Notes: generated by a model not told the origin, from the letters alone. A stretch of DNA of 43,425 nucleotides from Mucilaginibacter sp. (GCA_030445275.1 JAUCSE010000015.1:1-43425); one strand, 5' to 3'; shown: positions 25,745-33,726, numbered from the stretch's first letter. Translations and numbers: made by a program.

Positions 25745-25785
25745 AAAACACGTCATTGCGAGGTACGAAGCAATGACGTGTTTTT
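25745..25785. terminator. Hairpin from a minimal family B element
   Basis: AAAAACACGTCATTGC and its exact complement form a 16-bp stem around the 10-nt loop GAGGTACGAA. The inner part (25752-25777) is a family B arm closed on itself. T-runs lie on both strands. It lies after the stop of the minus-strand DUF4269 gene, so it probably ends that transcript. Confidence 0.75.
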
Positions 25786-25800
25786 ATCCTGTAAGTCTGA

Positions 25801-26352
25801 TTATTTATTTTTAAGCGAACTAATCAGTTCCGGCTTCAATAATTCCAGGTAAGGATTGCCTTGTAAATCCAATAGTTTAGCAAAAGCGGGCTCGGTTTTA
25901 TAACCCTGTTTTTTGAGTTCGATAATTTGCTGCCTTAAAGGCTCGCCATAATGGGTTAGCAGTTGGTGCTCCGCTATCATGTGCCTGTAAGCATTTTGCT
26001 CGCGGGTTGGTACGTATTGGCCGAAAACTTCAATGGGACAGCCGTCAACGCTAAAATTGGCTACTATGGTTTCCTGCTGATTGATAACGGTATCCACGAT
26101 GGTAAAGCCGTTAAAACCGGCAAAGGCGGAGATTATCAATTGTTGAAACCGGGCTTTATCTGTAAAACAACATATAATATCCAGATCGCTGTTTTCAATA
26201 TCGATATTAATGGGAATGGTTCCCGCTAAAATAGGATCAAATGTATGCAGGGTTTCCAATAACCGGTACTTTTTGAGTAGCTGGTATGCCGCTAGCTGCC
26301 GCGTTGTTCCGGCGGCCAGATATTGCAGGGTATCAAATTGATTAGCGGGCAT
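25801..26352 (-). CDS. DUF4269 protein (nucleotidyltransferase-like)
   Basis: The protein has 183 residues. The stretch GTIPINIDIENSDLDI (about 44-59) resembles a nucleotidyltransferase core with the acidic pair in DLD, matching the DUF4269 family. The substrate is unknown. It is the last gene of the minus-strand run holB-ricT-gldH, 12 nt after the gldH stop, and is followed by the hairpin at 25745-25785. Confidence 0.75.
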   Translation of the reverse strand: MPANQFDTLQYLAAGTTRQLAAYQLLKKYRLLETLHTFDPILAGTIPINIDIENSDLDIICCFTDKARFQQLIISAFAGFNGFTIVDTVINQQETIVANFSVDGCPIEVFGQYVPTREQNAYRHMIAEHQLLTHYGEPLRQQIIELKKQGYKTEPAFAKLLDLQGNPYLELLKPELISSLKNK

Positions 26353-26364
26353 CGGTAGTAAAAT

Positions 26365-26847
26365 CTATTTCACCTTCTCCACCCGTAAGCCCACATCACT
26401 TACTTCATGCAGGGGGTTATCGCGCATATTTTGCTCAATCTCAAAGTGGTAATTGCCTTTTGCCGGGAATTTGTAGTCGATTTTAAACGGTACCTGGTAG
26501 CTGTACAAATTGCCCGAGCCCTTGCCCAACCACTCGCCATCATGGGTGGCCAGCTTTACTTCGTAGCGGGTTAACCGGGCTTTATTACCGGAAGACGATT
26601 CTGAGATGAGTAAAAAAAGATTGGAGTATTTATAGTTATCAGTTACCCGTAAATTCAGATACAAATTGTATGAGGCGCTTTCGTCATCAATTTTGCAATC
26701 AAACTTAACCTTGTTCACATATGACCAGTTATAGCCAGGAATGGCTGTATTGGTGTCAATAACTGTACGCGGATCATTACAGCTACCCAACAGCATACCA
26801 AATAATATACATGCTGCAGGGTAAAAGATTTTCAAAGCCCGTTTCAT
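26365..26847 (-). CDS. gldH: Gliding motility lipoprotein GldH
   Basis: GldH was found as essential for gliding in Flavobacterium johnsoniae and is linked to the envelope. It has 160 residues, a lipobox LLGSC with Cys23 and the GldH-type beta-rich domain (YNLYLNLRVTDNYKYSNL, EIEQNMRDNPL-like stretches). It also occurs in non-gliding Bacteroidetes, so motility does not follow. Its ATG overlaps the ricT stop by one base. Confidence 0.9.
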   Translation of the reverse strand: MKRALKIFYPAACILFGMLLGSCNDPRTVIDTNTAIPGYNWSYVNKVKFDCKIDDESASYNLYLNLRVTDNYKYSNLFLLISESSSGNKARLTRYEVKLATHDGEWLGKGSGNLYSYQVPFKIDYKFPAKGNYHFEIEQNMRDNPLHEVSDVGLRVEKVK

Positions 26848-28280
26848 TATTGCTGGGTATCCGGAGGGGTGTTATTGTTACGGTTCTGGTTATTTGGGTT
26901 TGGCCTGTTTGGGCGGTTACGCCTGTTGTTATTGCCTCCTTCTTTACCCTGTTGCGGCGGGCGGTTCCCTTGTTGGGGAGGCCTGTTTGCCTGGGGGGGG
27001 GGGTTACCTTCTGGAGTTCCCTGTGTTGGTTTTTCTGCAGCTGGAGCAGCACCCTGGCGTGGCGGGTTAGACTGATTTCCGGGACGGCCCTCGACAGATG
27101 GACCACCTGGTTTTTGACCTTTATTCCTGTTCCGGTTGTTATTATTAGGGTTATTGCTGCCTGGTTTCTTTTGATTTTTGTTGCGGTTACGCTCGTCAAG
27201 CCTGGTTAAGCTATCCTGACCAACCACGTTTTCATAATCAAGAGCTTTTGCCGGTTGGTTGTCCACCTCTACCAGTTCGCCCAGATCAGCCGGAATCACG
27301 CCATCTTTATTTTGCTGTTGAATTTCTTTTACCTTGCTTATAGGCAGGGGTACCCATGATTCTTCACGGGGATAGCTAAACCACATGATCTTTTTAAAGA
27401 TATCCGTTTTTTGCAGGCGCGCGTCGCCCCTTTCGGTACGCAGTACGTTTACATTATCAGGGATATGTTTCAAGGCATCCATGTAGGTATCCAGCTCGTA
27501 GTTTAGGCAGCACTTTAGTTTACCGCATTGGCCAGCCAGTTTCAGCGTGTTTAATGAAAGGTTTTGATAACGGGCAGCCGAGGTAGAAACCGTTTTAAAA
27601 TCGGTTAACCAGGTTGAGCAGCACAGCTCGCGGCCACATGAACCTATACCACCCAAACGGCTTGCTTCCTGCCTCATGCCTATCTGCCTCATCTCGATAC
27701 GGATGCGGAAGGTTTCGGCCATTTTTTTAATCAGTTCCCTGAAATCAACGCGGCCTTCGGCTGTATAATAAAAGGTGGCTTTGGTTTTATCGCCCTGGTA
27801 ATCCACATCGCTCAGCTTCATGCTCAGGTTAAGATCAAGAGCCAGCTTGCGCGATTTATGCATGGTTTCCCATTCCATATCTTTGGCGGCTTTCCACTTA
27901 TCTACGTCGGCAACGGTAGCCTTACGGTATATCTTCTTAACCACATCAGCTTCTTTCACATGGCGTTTTACCATTTGCATCCGCACCAGCTCGCCGGTGA
28001 TGGATACGTGGCCAATATCATAGCCACCGGTAGTAGCTTCAACGGCTACCAGTTCGCCGGCTTCCAGGTAAATATTATCGGTATTAACAAAAAACTCTTT
28101 TCTGGAGCCTTTAAATTTTACCTCAATAACCGAAAAAGGCTTATAATTAGTCGGCATGTCCATATGCGACAGCCAATCGTAAACATCTAGTTTGCTGCAA
28201 CCATTAGTAAGGCATGACCCGTTACTTTTGCAGCCCGCAGGTGAACATCCGCCCCCTGTTGAACAACTTCCACATCCCAT
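26847..28280 (-). CDS. ricT: PSP1-domain protein RicT (YaaT-like)
   Basis: The protein has 477 residues. In Bacillus, RicT with RicA and RicF carries Fe-S clusters and promotes RNase Y-dependent mRNA processing. Here the N-terminus is Cys-rich (Cys 3, 6, 12, 17, 23 and 28), the PSP1 domain follows (about 95-300) with conserved GRELCCSTWL and GKLKCCLNYE, and the C-terminus (about 365-477) is an N/P/Q/R/G-rich disordered tail that could bind RNA. It starts 2 nt after holB and overlaps gldH, so the three are one operon. RicA and RicF partners are not in the window. Confidence 0.9.
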   Translation of the reverse strand: MGCGSCSTGGGCSPAGCKSNGSCLTNGCSKLDVYDWLSHMDMPTNYKPFSVIEVKFKGSRKEFFVNTDNIYLEAGELVAVEATTGGYDIGHVSITGELVRMQMVKRHVKEADVVKKIYRKATVADVDKWKAAKDMEWETMHKSRKLALDLNLSMKLSDVDYQGDKTKATFYYTAEGRVDFRELIKKMAETFRIRIEMRQIGMRQEASRLGGIGSCGRELCCSTWLTDFKTVSTSAARYQNLSLNTLKLAGQCGKLKCCLNYELDTYMDALKHIPDNVNVLRTERGDARLQKTDIFKKIMWFSYPREESWVPLPISKVKEIQQQNKDGVIPADLGELVEVDNQPAKALDYENVVGQDSLTRLDERNRNKNQKKPGSNNPNNNNRNRNKGQKPGGPSVEGRPGNQSNPPRQGAAPAAEKPTQGTPEGNPPPQANRPPQQGNRPPQQGKEGGNNNRRNRPNRPNPNNQNRNNNTPPDTQQ

Positions 28281-28282
28281 AA

Positions 28283-29428
28283 TTAATTCGATATATATTG
28301 ACTCCCCTGAGGGATGGTTTTTAAATTTAGTATTTTTATAATCTGTAAAGATACATCTAAAAATAAAATTTTTGGATTTGCATTTCGCTCTACATGATAA
28401 TGTGCTTTTTCAAGCTCGGTACTTATATATTGTGCTTTTGAAATATCAAGCACGTTAGTCATTTTTTGTGCAGTTTCCAGCTCTTTTGCAGGCAGATGAA
28501 CCAGATTGCCCGCTCCCGCCATCAGCAGGCAGCACTCGCGGATGAAGCTGATACCATACCGTAAAAAGTTTTTCTGATTTTCGCGGCCCATTTTAGAAAA
28601 CTGGTCAACAAAAGTTAAAACCTCCAGGCCCTTGTTGCTGAAACAAAGCCGCAGCCATTGTACAAATAGGTTATGATAACCCTTGTTATCCTGCTGCAGC
28701 ATGGTTAATGCTTCGGTCAGGTTACCGTTGCTCAGGTAAGCTATTTCGGCGGCAGCATCCTCAGTCTGGTTGTGTTCGTTAAGCAGGTAGTCCTTCACTT
28801 CCTCATAACTTAAACAAGGAATTTTGATCAGCTGCGTGCGCGATAGTATAGTGTTCAATATCTGGTCCTGGTTTTGTGCCACGAGAATAAACAGCGTATT
28901 GGGCTGTGGCTCCTCAATAATTTTGAGCAGTGCGTTACCCTCCTTGTCCAGATATTCCGGTAGCCAAAGGATCAGTATTTTATATACGGATTCGAAAGGT
29001 TTAAAACTCAGTTTTTTGATAATCTGGTGACACTCGGCAATATTGATGTTGGCCTGTTTGTTTTCGGCATCCAGGTATCCGCGCCAGGTATCCAGGCTCA
29101 GGTACGGATTTGCTCCGAAAGCGTCGCGCCACTGCTCAATAAAGGTAAGCGCGGTATCGTCCTTATGTTTGGCGAAGAAGGGATACGAGAAATGCAGGTC
29201 GGGGTGCATCAGTTTTTGATACTTGCGGCATGATGAACATACACCGCAGGAATCGTCTTCCTGCTTATCCTCGCATGACAGATACTGGGCATAGGCAATG
29301 GCCAGCGCCAAACTGCCCGACCCTTCGGGCCCCAAAAACAGCTGCGCATGACTTACCCGGTTCTCTTTTACCGAGTTAACTAATCGTTGCTTTATGGCTG
29401 CTTGTCCAACTATATCCTTAAACTGCAT
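28283..29428 (-). CDS. holB: DNA polymerase III delta prime subunit
   Basis: HolB is part of the clamp loader. The 381-residue protein has an AAA+ domain with a degenerate P-loop (GPEGSGSLALA) as usual for delta prime, and a zinc-binding module with four Cys (about 56-71: C-E-D...SCGVCSSC). The sensor/SRC stretch ILSRTQ is present. The ATG at 29428 (MQFKDIVGQ) is chosen over the TTG at 29437, which sits in the promoter-like stretch CTATTTTG. It is the first gene of holB-ricT-gldH-DUF4269. Confidence 0.92.
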   Translation of the reverse strand: MQFKDIVGQAAIKQRLVNSVKENRVSHAQLFLGPEGSGSLALAIAYAQYLSCEDKQEDDSCGVCSSCRKYQKLMHPDLHFSYPFFAKHKDDTALTFIEQWRDAFGANPYLSLDTWRGYLDAENKQANINIAECHQIIKKLSFKPFESVYKILILWLPEYLDKEGNALLKIIEEPQPNTLFILVAQNQDQILNTILSRTQLIKIPCLSYEEVKDYLLNEHNQTEDAAAEIAYLSNGNLTEALTMLQQDNKGYHNLFVQWLRLCFSNKGLEVLTFVDQFSKMGRENQKNFLRYGISFIRECCLLMAGAGNLVHLPAKELETAQKMTNVLDISKAQYISTELEKAHYHVERNANPKILFLDVSLQIIKILNLKTIPQGSQYISN

Positions 29429-29460
29429 TTGGTGCAAAATAGTGATTTTAGTTGTAAAAT

Positions 29461-29603
29461 AGTGATGAGTGTTGAGTTATGAGTTGTTTTTATGGCGATA
29501 TAACTCATAACTCGCTGCTGATAACACAAAACTAAAATAGGGATAAGCCCAATCGAAACCGTTACTTTTGTGACTCATTACTCAAAACTCACTACTCAGA
29601 ACT
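29461..29603. repeat. Inverted heptad repeats (ACTCANN) around the ruvX promoter
   Basis: On the plus strand 29573-29603 reads as four heptads, ACTCATT, ACTCAAA, ACTCACT, ACTCAGA, then ACT. On the minus strand 29461-29486 holds ACTCATA, ACTCAAC, ACTCATC. A perfect 12-bp hairpin (GAGTTATGAGTT/AACTCATAACTC, 29474-29513) lies inside. The plus-strand array lies between the ruvX -7 box and the start codon. Confidence 0.7.
29563..29570 (+). promoter_or_regulatory. -7 box TACTTTTG of ruvX
   Basis: Matches TAnnTTTG, 36 nt before the ruvX ATG. Confidence 0.55.
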
Positions 29604-29606
29604 ACC

Positions 29607-30014
29607 ATGAGAATAATGGCATTTGATTATGGTACCAAGCGCATCGGTATTGCGGTTACTGATCCTTTGCAGATCATCGCTACCGGGTTGGATACTATAC
29701 ACCCGCAATACATTGTTGATTACCTGAAAACATACCTGCAAACCGAACAGGTGGAGCGGTTTATTGTAGGCGAACCTAAGCAAATGGATAACACCCCATC
29801 TCAATCGGCTGTGCATGTAAAGGGTTTTGTGACCATCCTCAAAAAAAACTTCCCCGATATTCCCATCGAAATGCTCGACGAGCGTTTTACCTCCAAAATG
29901 GCCTCGGCCACTATAGCCCAAAGCGGCATGGGTAAAAAGGCCCGTCAAAATAAGGAGCTGGTTGATACCATATCGGCCGTGATATTGCTGCAGAGCTACA
30001 TGAGTAAATTCTGA
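29607..30014 (+). CDS. ruvX: RuvX/YqgF Holliday junction resolvase-like protein
   Basis: The protein has 135 residues and the RNase H-like fold of YqgF, needed for 16S rRNA 5' processing in E. coli and proposed as a Holliday junction resolvase. Catalytic acidic residues are visible: Asp7 (AFDYGTKRIG), a Glu in ERFTS (about 91) and an Asp in DTISAVILL (about 117). It is monocistronic, with family A and C repeats downstream. Confidence 0.92.
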   Translation: MRIMAFDYGTKRIGIAVTDPLQIIATGLDTIHPQYIVDYLKTYLQTEQVERFIVGEPKQMDNTPSQSAVHVKGFVTILKKNFPDIPIEMLDERFTSKMASATIAQSGMGKKARQNKELVDTISAVILLQSYMSKF

Positions 30015-30024
30015 TTAACAGTTT

Positions 30025-30101
30025 GTCATGCTGAACGCAGTGAAGTATCTATTCGTCAATATGTATAGTTCGAAAATAGATCCTTCGTTCCTCAGGATGA
30101 C
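30025..30101. repeat. Palindromic repeat, family A, copy 4
   Basis: This 77-nt copy lies in the same orientation as copy 3. The arms are conserved (GTCATGCTGAACGCAGTGAA at the left); the 21-nt core is different. It lies 10 nt after the ruvX stop. Confidence 0.88.
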
Positions 30102-30118
30102 AACATTATAAATGGGCA

Positions 30119-30197
30119 GCCTGTCAGTCTGAGCCTGTCGAAGATTCGCGCGGAGAGGCCAACCCACCATGCTTCGACGGGGCTCAGCATGACAGGC
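30119..30197. repeat. Palindromic repeat, family C
   Basis: The left arm GCCTGTCAGTCTGAGCCTGT then CGAAG pairs with CTTCGACGGGGCTCAGCATG then ACAGGC. The outer ends (GTCA...TGAC) and CGAAG are shared with families A and B, but the arms are GC-richer. It may end ruvX transcription. Confidence 0.75.
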
Positions 30198-30232
30198 CTT
30201 TTACTCCAATTACCCATTAAAAACAAAATACT

Positions 30233-30240
30233 TATCTTTG
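30233..30240 (+). promoter_or_regulatory. -7 box TATCTTTG with near-leaderless start
   Basis: Matches TAnnTTTG and ends only 4 nt before the O-methyltransferase ATG, so the mRNA would have almost no leader. Confidence 0.55.
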
Positions 30241-30244
30241 CGGC

Positions 30245-30883
30245 ATGGATATTCTACCCCATGACCTTCAGGCATACTTAGATGACCATTGCGATCCGGA
30301 GCCCGAGACCTTAAAAAAGCTCAACCGCGAAACGCATTTAAAAGTGCTCCGTCCGCATATGCTGTCGGGACATTACCAGGGTCGTTTGCTCAGTTTTTTG
30401 AGCAGTATGATGCAGCCAAAACTCATTCTGGAGATAGGCACCTTTACCGGCTACTCGGCAATTTGCCTTGCCGAAGGGCTTGCCGAAGGCGGCATCCTAC
30501 ATACCATTGAGGTTAATCGCGAAATGGAGGAAATCATTAATTCACACTTTAAATCAACAAATGTTGAAAACAAAATAAAACTGCATTTTGGCCAGGCAGA
30601 GGCCGTTGTTGCTGATTTAGAGGAAGATAATTTTGATTTAGTGTTTATTGATGCCGATAAAAAAAATAATTTTACTTACTTTCAATTAGTTTTTAACAAA
30701 GTACGATCCGGAGGATTAATAATAATTGATAATGTTTTGTGGAAAGGAAAGGTGTATGGCGCCGAAAAAGATGCCGATACCGAGAACATCCGCAAACTAA
30801 ATGACCAGATAGCTGTTGATAGCAGGGTTGAGAAATTGATCCTGCCAGTACGCGACGGACTGCTGGTTATCAGAAAAAAATAA
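30245..30883 (+). CDS. O-methyltransferase (SAM-dependent, class I)
   Basis: The protein has 212 residues of the catechol/caffeoyl-CoA O-methyltransferase family. The SAM-binding motif EIGTFTGYSA is at 63-72; metal-binding and catalytic stretches DLVFIDADKKN (about 130-140) and IIIDNVLWKG (about 155-164) are present. The substrate is unknown. The start MDILPHDL agrees with family starts even though the promoter box ends 4 nt upstream. A secreted glucosaminidase gene follows 3 nt after the stop. Confidence 0.9.
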   Translation: MDILPHDLQAYLDDHCDPEPETLKKLNRETHLKVLRPHMLSGHYQGRLLSFLSSMMQPKLILEIGTFTGYSAICLAEGLAEGGILHTIEVNREMEEIINSHFKSTNVENKIKLHFGQAEAVVADLEEDNFDLVFIDADKKNNFTYFQLVFNKVRSGGLIIIDNVLWKGKVYGAEKDADTENIRKLNDQIAVDSRVEKLILPVRDGLLVIRKK

Positions 30884-30886
30884 ATT

Positions 30887-31438
30887 ATGAAGAAAATCTT
30901 ACTGATTACAACACTGTTGATATCAACACTAGCTGTTTCAGCTCAAAAAAACACTTCACAATCTTACATCGAGAAGTTTAAAGATGACGCTGTTCGCATC
31001 ATGCACGAAACCGGTGTCCCGGCAAGTATCGTTTTAGGTGTAGCCATGCACGAGTCGGCCTGCGGTAACAGCAACATCGCTCAAAAGCTAAATAACCAGT
31101 TTGGGGTAAAAGGCGGCGGTGGCGCTGTTTATACCAAAAACCACCGAAAAGTACGCACATCCTATAAAAAATATGATTCTGTACTGGATTCGTTCCAGGA
31201 TTTTGCCCGTATCATGACCGAGCGCAAACAATTCAGTCACCTGGCCGACGCGCTTAGCCATTATGATTACCTGGGTTGGGCCAAAGGGATACAACGCAGT
31301 GGCTATGCGGGCAGTCGCAAATGGGCATCACAGGTACTGGGCATCATTAAAAAATATGATCTGCATGATCTTGACGAAAAGCCCGAAGAGCAGGACAAAC
31401 AACCCCAACAAGCTCAATTAACCGAAACAAAGCAATAA
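30887..31438 (+). CDS. Glucosaminidase domain protein, secreted
   Basis: The protein has 183 residues: a signal peptide (MKKILLITTLLISTLAVSAQ) and a GH73/FlgJ-like glucosaminidase domain (about 25-160). The likely catalytic Glu lies in AMHESACGNS (about 53-62). It would cut peptidoglycan. The C-terminus is E/Q-rich and probably disordered. It is probably co-transcribed with the O-methyltransferase. The next gene is a paralogue, so the pair arose by tandem duplication. Confidence 0.88.
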   Translation: MKKILLITTLLISTLAVSAQKNTSQSYIEKFKDDAVRIMHETGVPASIVLGVAMHESACGNSNIAQKLNNQFGVKGGGGAVYTKNHRKVRTSYKKYDSVLDSFQDFARIMTERKQFSHLADALSHYDYLGWAKGIQRSGYAGSRKWASQVLGIIKKYDLHDLDEKPEEQDKQPQQAQLTETKQ

Positions 31439-31498
31439 ATACATTTATAAATCTTAATTTGGCATATTTATTTATGTCAAATGCTGAGGTTTAGCTGT

Positions 31499-32326
31499 AT
31501 GCAAAAGCAACTTTTTTTATTACTCATAGCCGCTATTTGTTTTAGTTCGTGCTCATCGCGTAAAAAAACAATATCCAACAGGCAGGTTCGCAAAAACAAT
31601 GAGAACATCAAGAAGGATAACCGCGATGCCATTGCCGGCTATCAGTCGTACACCTCCTTATCCTATATTGAGCGCTTTAAAGGCATTGCCATACAGGAAA
31701 TGAACCAGAATGGCATCCCTGCAAGTATTACACTTGCACAAGGCTTGTTTGAATCGGGCAGCGGTAACAGCGATCTGGCCAGGGTAGCCAATAACCATTT
31801 CGGCATCAAATGTACCAGCGATTGGAAGGGCAAAAGTTATTATAAGGATGATGACAGCGCTAATGAGTGTTTTCGCGTATATGATAACCCGGACGACTCC
31901 TACCGTGACCACTCCGTGTTTCTAAAACGGAAACACTACGCCCCGCTGTTTGAACTGGATAAGAATGACTACGAAGGCTGGGCCAGGGGTCTGAAAAAGG
32001 CAGGCTATGCCACCAACCCTAAGTACCCGGAACTGCTGATCAACATTATTGTAAAGTATAACCTTGACCAGTATGACCGGCCCGAAGGCGAGGTAGCCAA
32101 GATTAAACGCGAAGACCGCGTGCTTACACAGATCAATAATAACATAGGTAAAACCGACACCCTTACACAAACCCGCCCCGACGATAAAATATACACTGTA
32201 AAAACCGGCGATACACTATACAACGTATCCAAACGTTTTGGAATAACAGTGGAGGAACTAAAAGCCTTAAACAATATAGTAGATGATCATATTTCTATTG
32301 GTCAAAAGCTTGTTGTGGTGAAGTAG
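31499..32326 (+). CDS. Glucosaminidase plus LysM lipoprotein
   Basis: The protein has 275 residues from the ATG at 31499. That start gives a direct lipoprotein signal (MQKQLFLLLIAAICFSSC, Cys18); the ATG at 31481 would add six residues before it. The glucosaminidase domain (about 50-200) has its likely catalytic Glu in LFESGSGNSD. A C-terminal LysM domain (about 230-275, YTVKTGDTLYNVSKRFG) binds peptidoglycan. It is a paralogue of the upstream gene with added anchors at both ends, so it probably acts at the outer membrane/wall interface. Confidence 0.9.
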   Translation: MQKQLFLLLIAAICFSSCSSRKKTISNRQVRKNNENIKKDNRDAIAGYQSYTSLSYIERFKGIAIQEMNQNGIPASITLAQGLFESGSGNSDLARVANNHFGIKCTSDWKGKSYYKDDDSANECFRVYDNPDDSYRDHSVFLKRKHYAPLFELDKNDYEGWARGLKKAGYATNPKYPELLINIIVKYNLDQYDRPEGEVAKIKREDRVLTQINNNIGKTDTLTQTRPDDKIYTVKTGDTLYNVSKRFGITVEELKALNNIVDDHISIGQKLVVVK

Positions 32327-32341
32327 GAATGAAGGGACAAA

Positions 32342-32613
32342 GGATAAAGGACTTTGGGACAAAAGGACTGTGCGACGAAGGATAAAAGAGCCAGGACGTA
32401 AGAATCAAAATAAAAGATACAAGAAATAGAAAAAAGCGTCATTGCGAGGTACGAAGCAATCCCCGAGAAGCAGGTTCGCCCTGTATAGCGTAGAGATTGC
32501 TTCGTACCTCGCAATGACGGGGTCTAAAGAAAAGGAACAAATGAAATATCTCTTGATTCTTATATCTTATGTATTGGCTCCCCTCTTATCTTTTGTCCCA
32601 AAATCCTTTATCC
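32342..32613. repeat. Nested 272-nt palindrome with family B at its centre
   Basis: The centre is a family B element at 32438-32518 with perfect 24-nt arms (GTCATTGCGAGGTACGAAGC + AATC) and a 33-nt core. Outside it, 32342-32365 and 32590-32613 are complementary in 23 of 24 positions (GGATAAAGGAYTTTGGGACA...), and weaker pairing (GAGCCA, AAGAATCAA) lies between. Both pairs share the centre near 32478. This accounts for nearly all of the gap 32327-32689. Confidence 0.8.
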
Positions 32614-32673
32614 GTACTCTCCCAAAAGCTGTTAATTGTTGTTAAATACTATGACTAAGCACGGCCGAACGTT

Positions 32674-32681
32674 TATTTTTG
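32674..32681 (+). promoter_or_regulatory. -7 box TATTTTTG of the CarboxypepD_reg-like gene
   Basis: Matches TAnnTTTG and ends 8 nt before the ATG at 32690. It lies inside longer upstream reading of the same frame, which argues for the shorter protein. Confidence 0.55.
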
Positions 32682-32689
32682 GCGACCGC

Positions 32690-33448
32690 ATGAAAATATG
32701 GCTGCTTTTATTTTTTTGTACCCTATCTGTAAAGGTTTTTGCCCAGCAAAAAACCGTTGACGGTATTGTGTTTGATAAAGAAAGTAAAGACCGTATTGCC
32801 AAGGTAAATGTGGTAAATATTACAACCGGAAAATCAGTTTATAATACCTTTAAAGGCGAATTTAAGATAGATGCCCAACCAGGTGACATGCTTGTTTTTA
32901 CCAAATATGATCATTATGCTGATACGCTGCAGGTGCAAAGCAATGCATCACTGGCGGTATATATGAAGCGTAATGCCATACAGCTGCGCGAAGTTATTAT
33001 ACGCGATACGATGCTTAGTCCGCAGAAACAGCTGGCTGCCACCAAAAGAGATTATACCAAAATTTACGGATCATTGAATGATCACGATCTGCTTACACTT
33101 TCGCCGGGTATGGGTGTGGGGTTAGGTATTGATGCGCTGTACAACGCCTTTAGCCGCAGTGGCCGCAATGCCGAAAAGTTGCGCGGTATTATTGAGCGCG
33201 ATTATAAGCAAAACGTGATTGACTTTCGCTTTAATCGTACCTATGTTGGCAACATCACTCATCTGAAAGACCAGCAGCTTACTGATTTTATGCAGCGTTA
33301 CCGCCCCGGCTATTACCTGGTTACCACGGCAAGCGAATATGAGTTTATATCATCCATAAGGGCCAATCTGCGCAGATACCTGCGATCGCCCAAGGCATAT
33401 GGTTTAGCGCCGCTGATTACGCCTAAGGTGGAGAGTTTGGCTAATTGA
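32690..33448 (+). CDS. Secreted CarboxypepD_reg-like domain protein
   Basis: The protein has 252 residues from the ATG at 32690, with a signal peptide (MKIWLLLFFCTLSVKVFAQQ). A CarboxypepD_reg-like beta-sandwich follows (about 21-95: VDGIVFDKESKDRIAKVNV...GEFKIDAQPGD), as found at the N-terminus of TonB-dependent receptors but here without a barrel. The C-terminal half is of unknown fold. Upstream starts (TTG 32636, ATG 32651) would bury the signal peptide and overlap the -7 box. It is probably periplasmic; function unknown. Confidence 0.8.
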   Translation: MKIWLLLFFCTLSVKVFAQQKTVDGIVFDKESKDRIAKVNVVNITTGKSVYNTFKGEFKIDAQPGDMLVFTKYDHYADTLQVQSNASLAVYMKRNAIQLREVIIRDTMLSPQKQLAATKRDYTKIYGSLNDHDLLTLSPGMGVGLGIDALYNAFSRSGRNAEKLRGIIERDYKQNVIDFRFNRTYVGNITHLKDQQLTDFMQRYRPGYYLVTTASEYEFISSIRANLRRYLRSPKAYGLAPLITPKVESLAN

Positions 33449-33606
33449 TTTGAATATCAATACGATACAAACTTGCCATCGGGAGAGGGGTGCTAGATTA
33501 CTAAGGATGAAATAATATTTAGACACTTTTATGAACCAGTTCCACATATATATTCTGTACGTGCTGGCGCAAGCGTACCGCGTATGGCAATGCAGATCCA
33601 GAAAAG

Positions 33607-33637
33607 TTGCGTTTATTGATTGAAGTCTGTATTTTTG
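33607..33637 (+). promoter_or_regulatory. Full Bacteroidetes promoter in an intergenic gap
   Basis: TTG (33607-33609), 20 nt, TATTTTTG (33630-33637) fits the TTG-N17-23-TAnnTTTG consensus. Transcription would run into the 20-codon ORF at 33727. The 453-bp gap around it has no larger gene. Confidence 0.5.
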
Positions 33638-33726
33638 AGAATAGCCTGATTGGAAACAACACAGACAAAACTATATTGAATATAGAAGAAACTACAATTA
33701 ATCACAAATAATTTAAAAGCAAGCTT

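Noticed and set aside
33531..33623. Short frame MNQFHIYILYVLAQAYRVWQ...
   Set aside because: It is about 30 codons, has no promoter at the right place, and shows no similarity that I can recognise.
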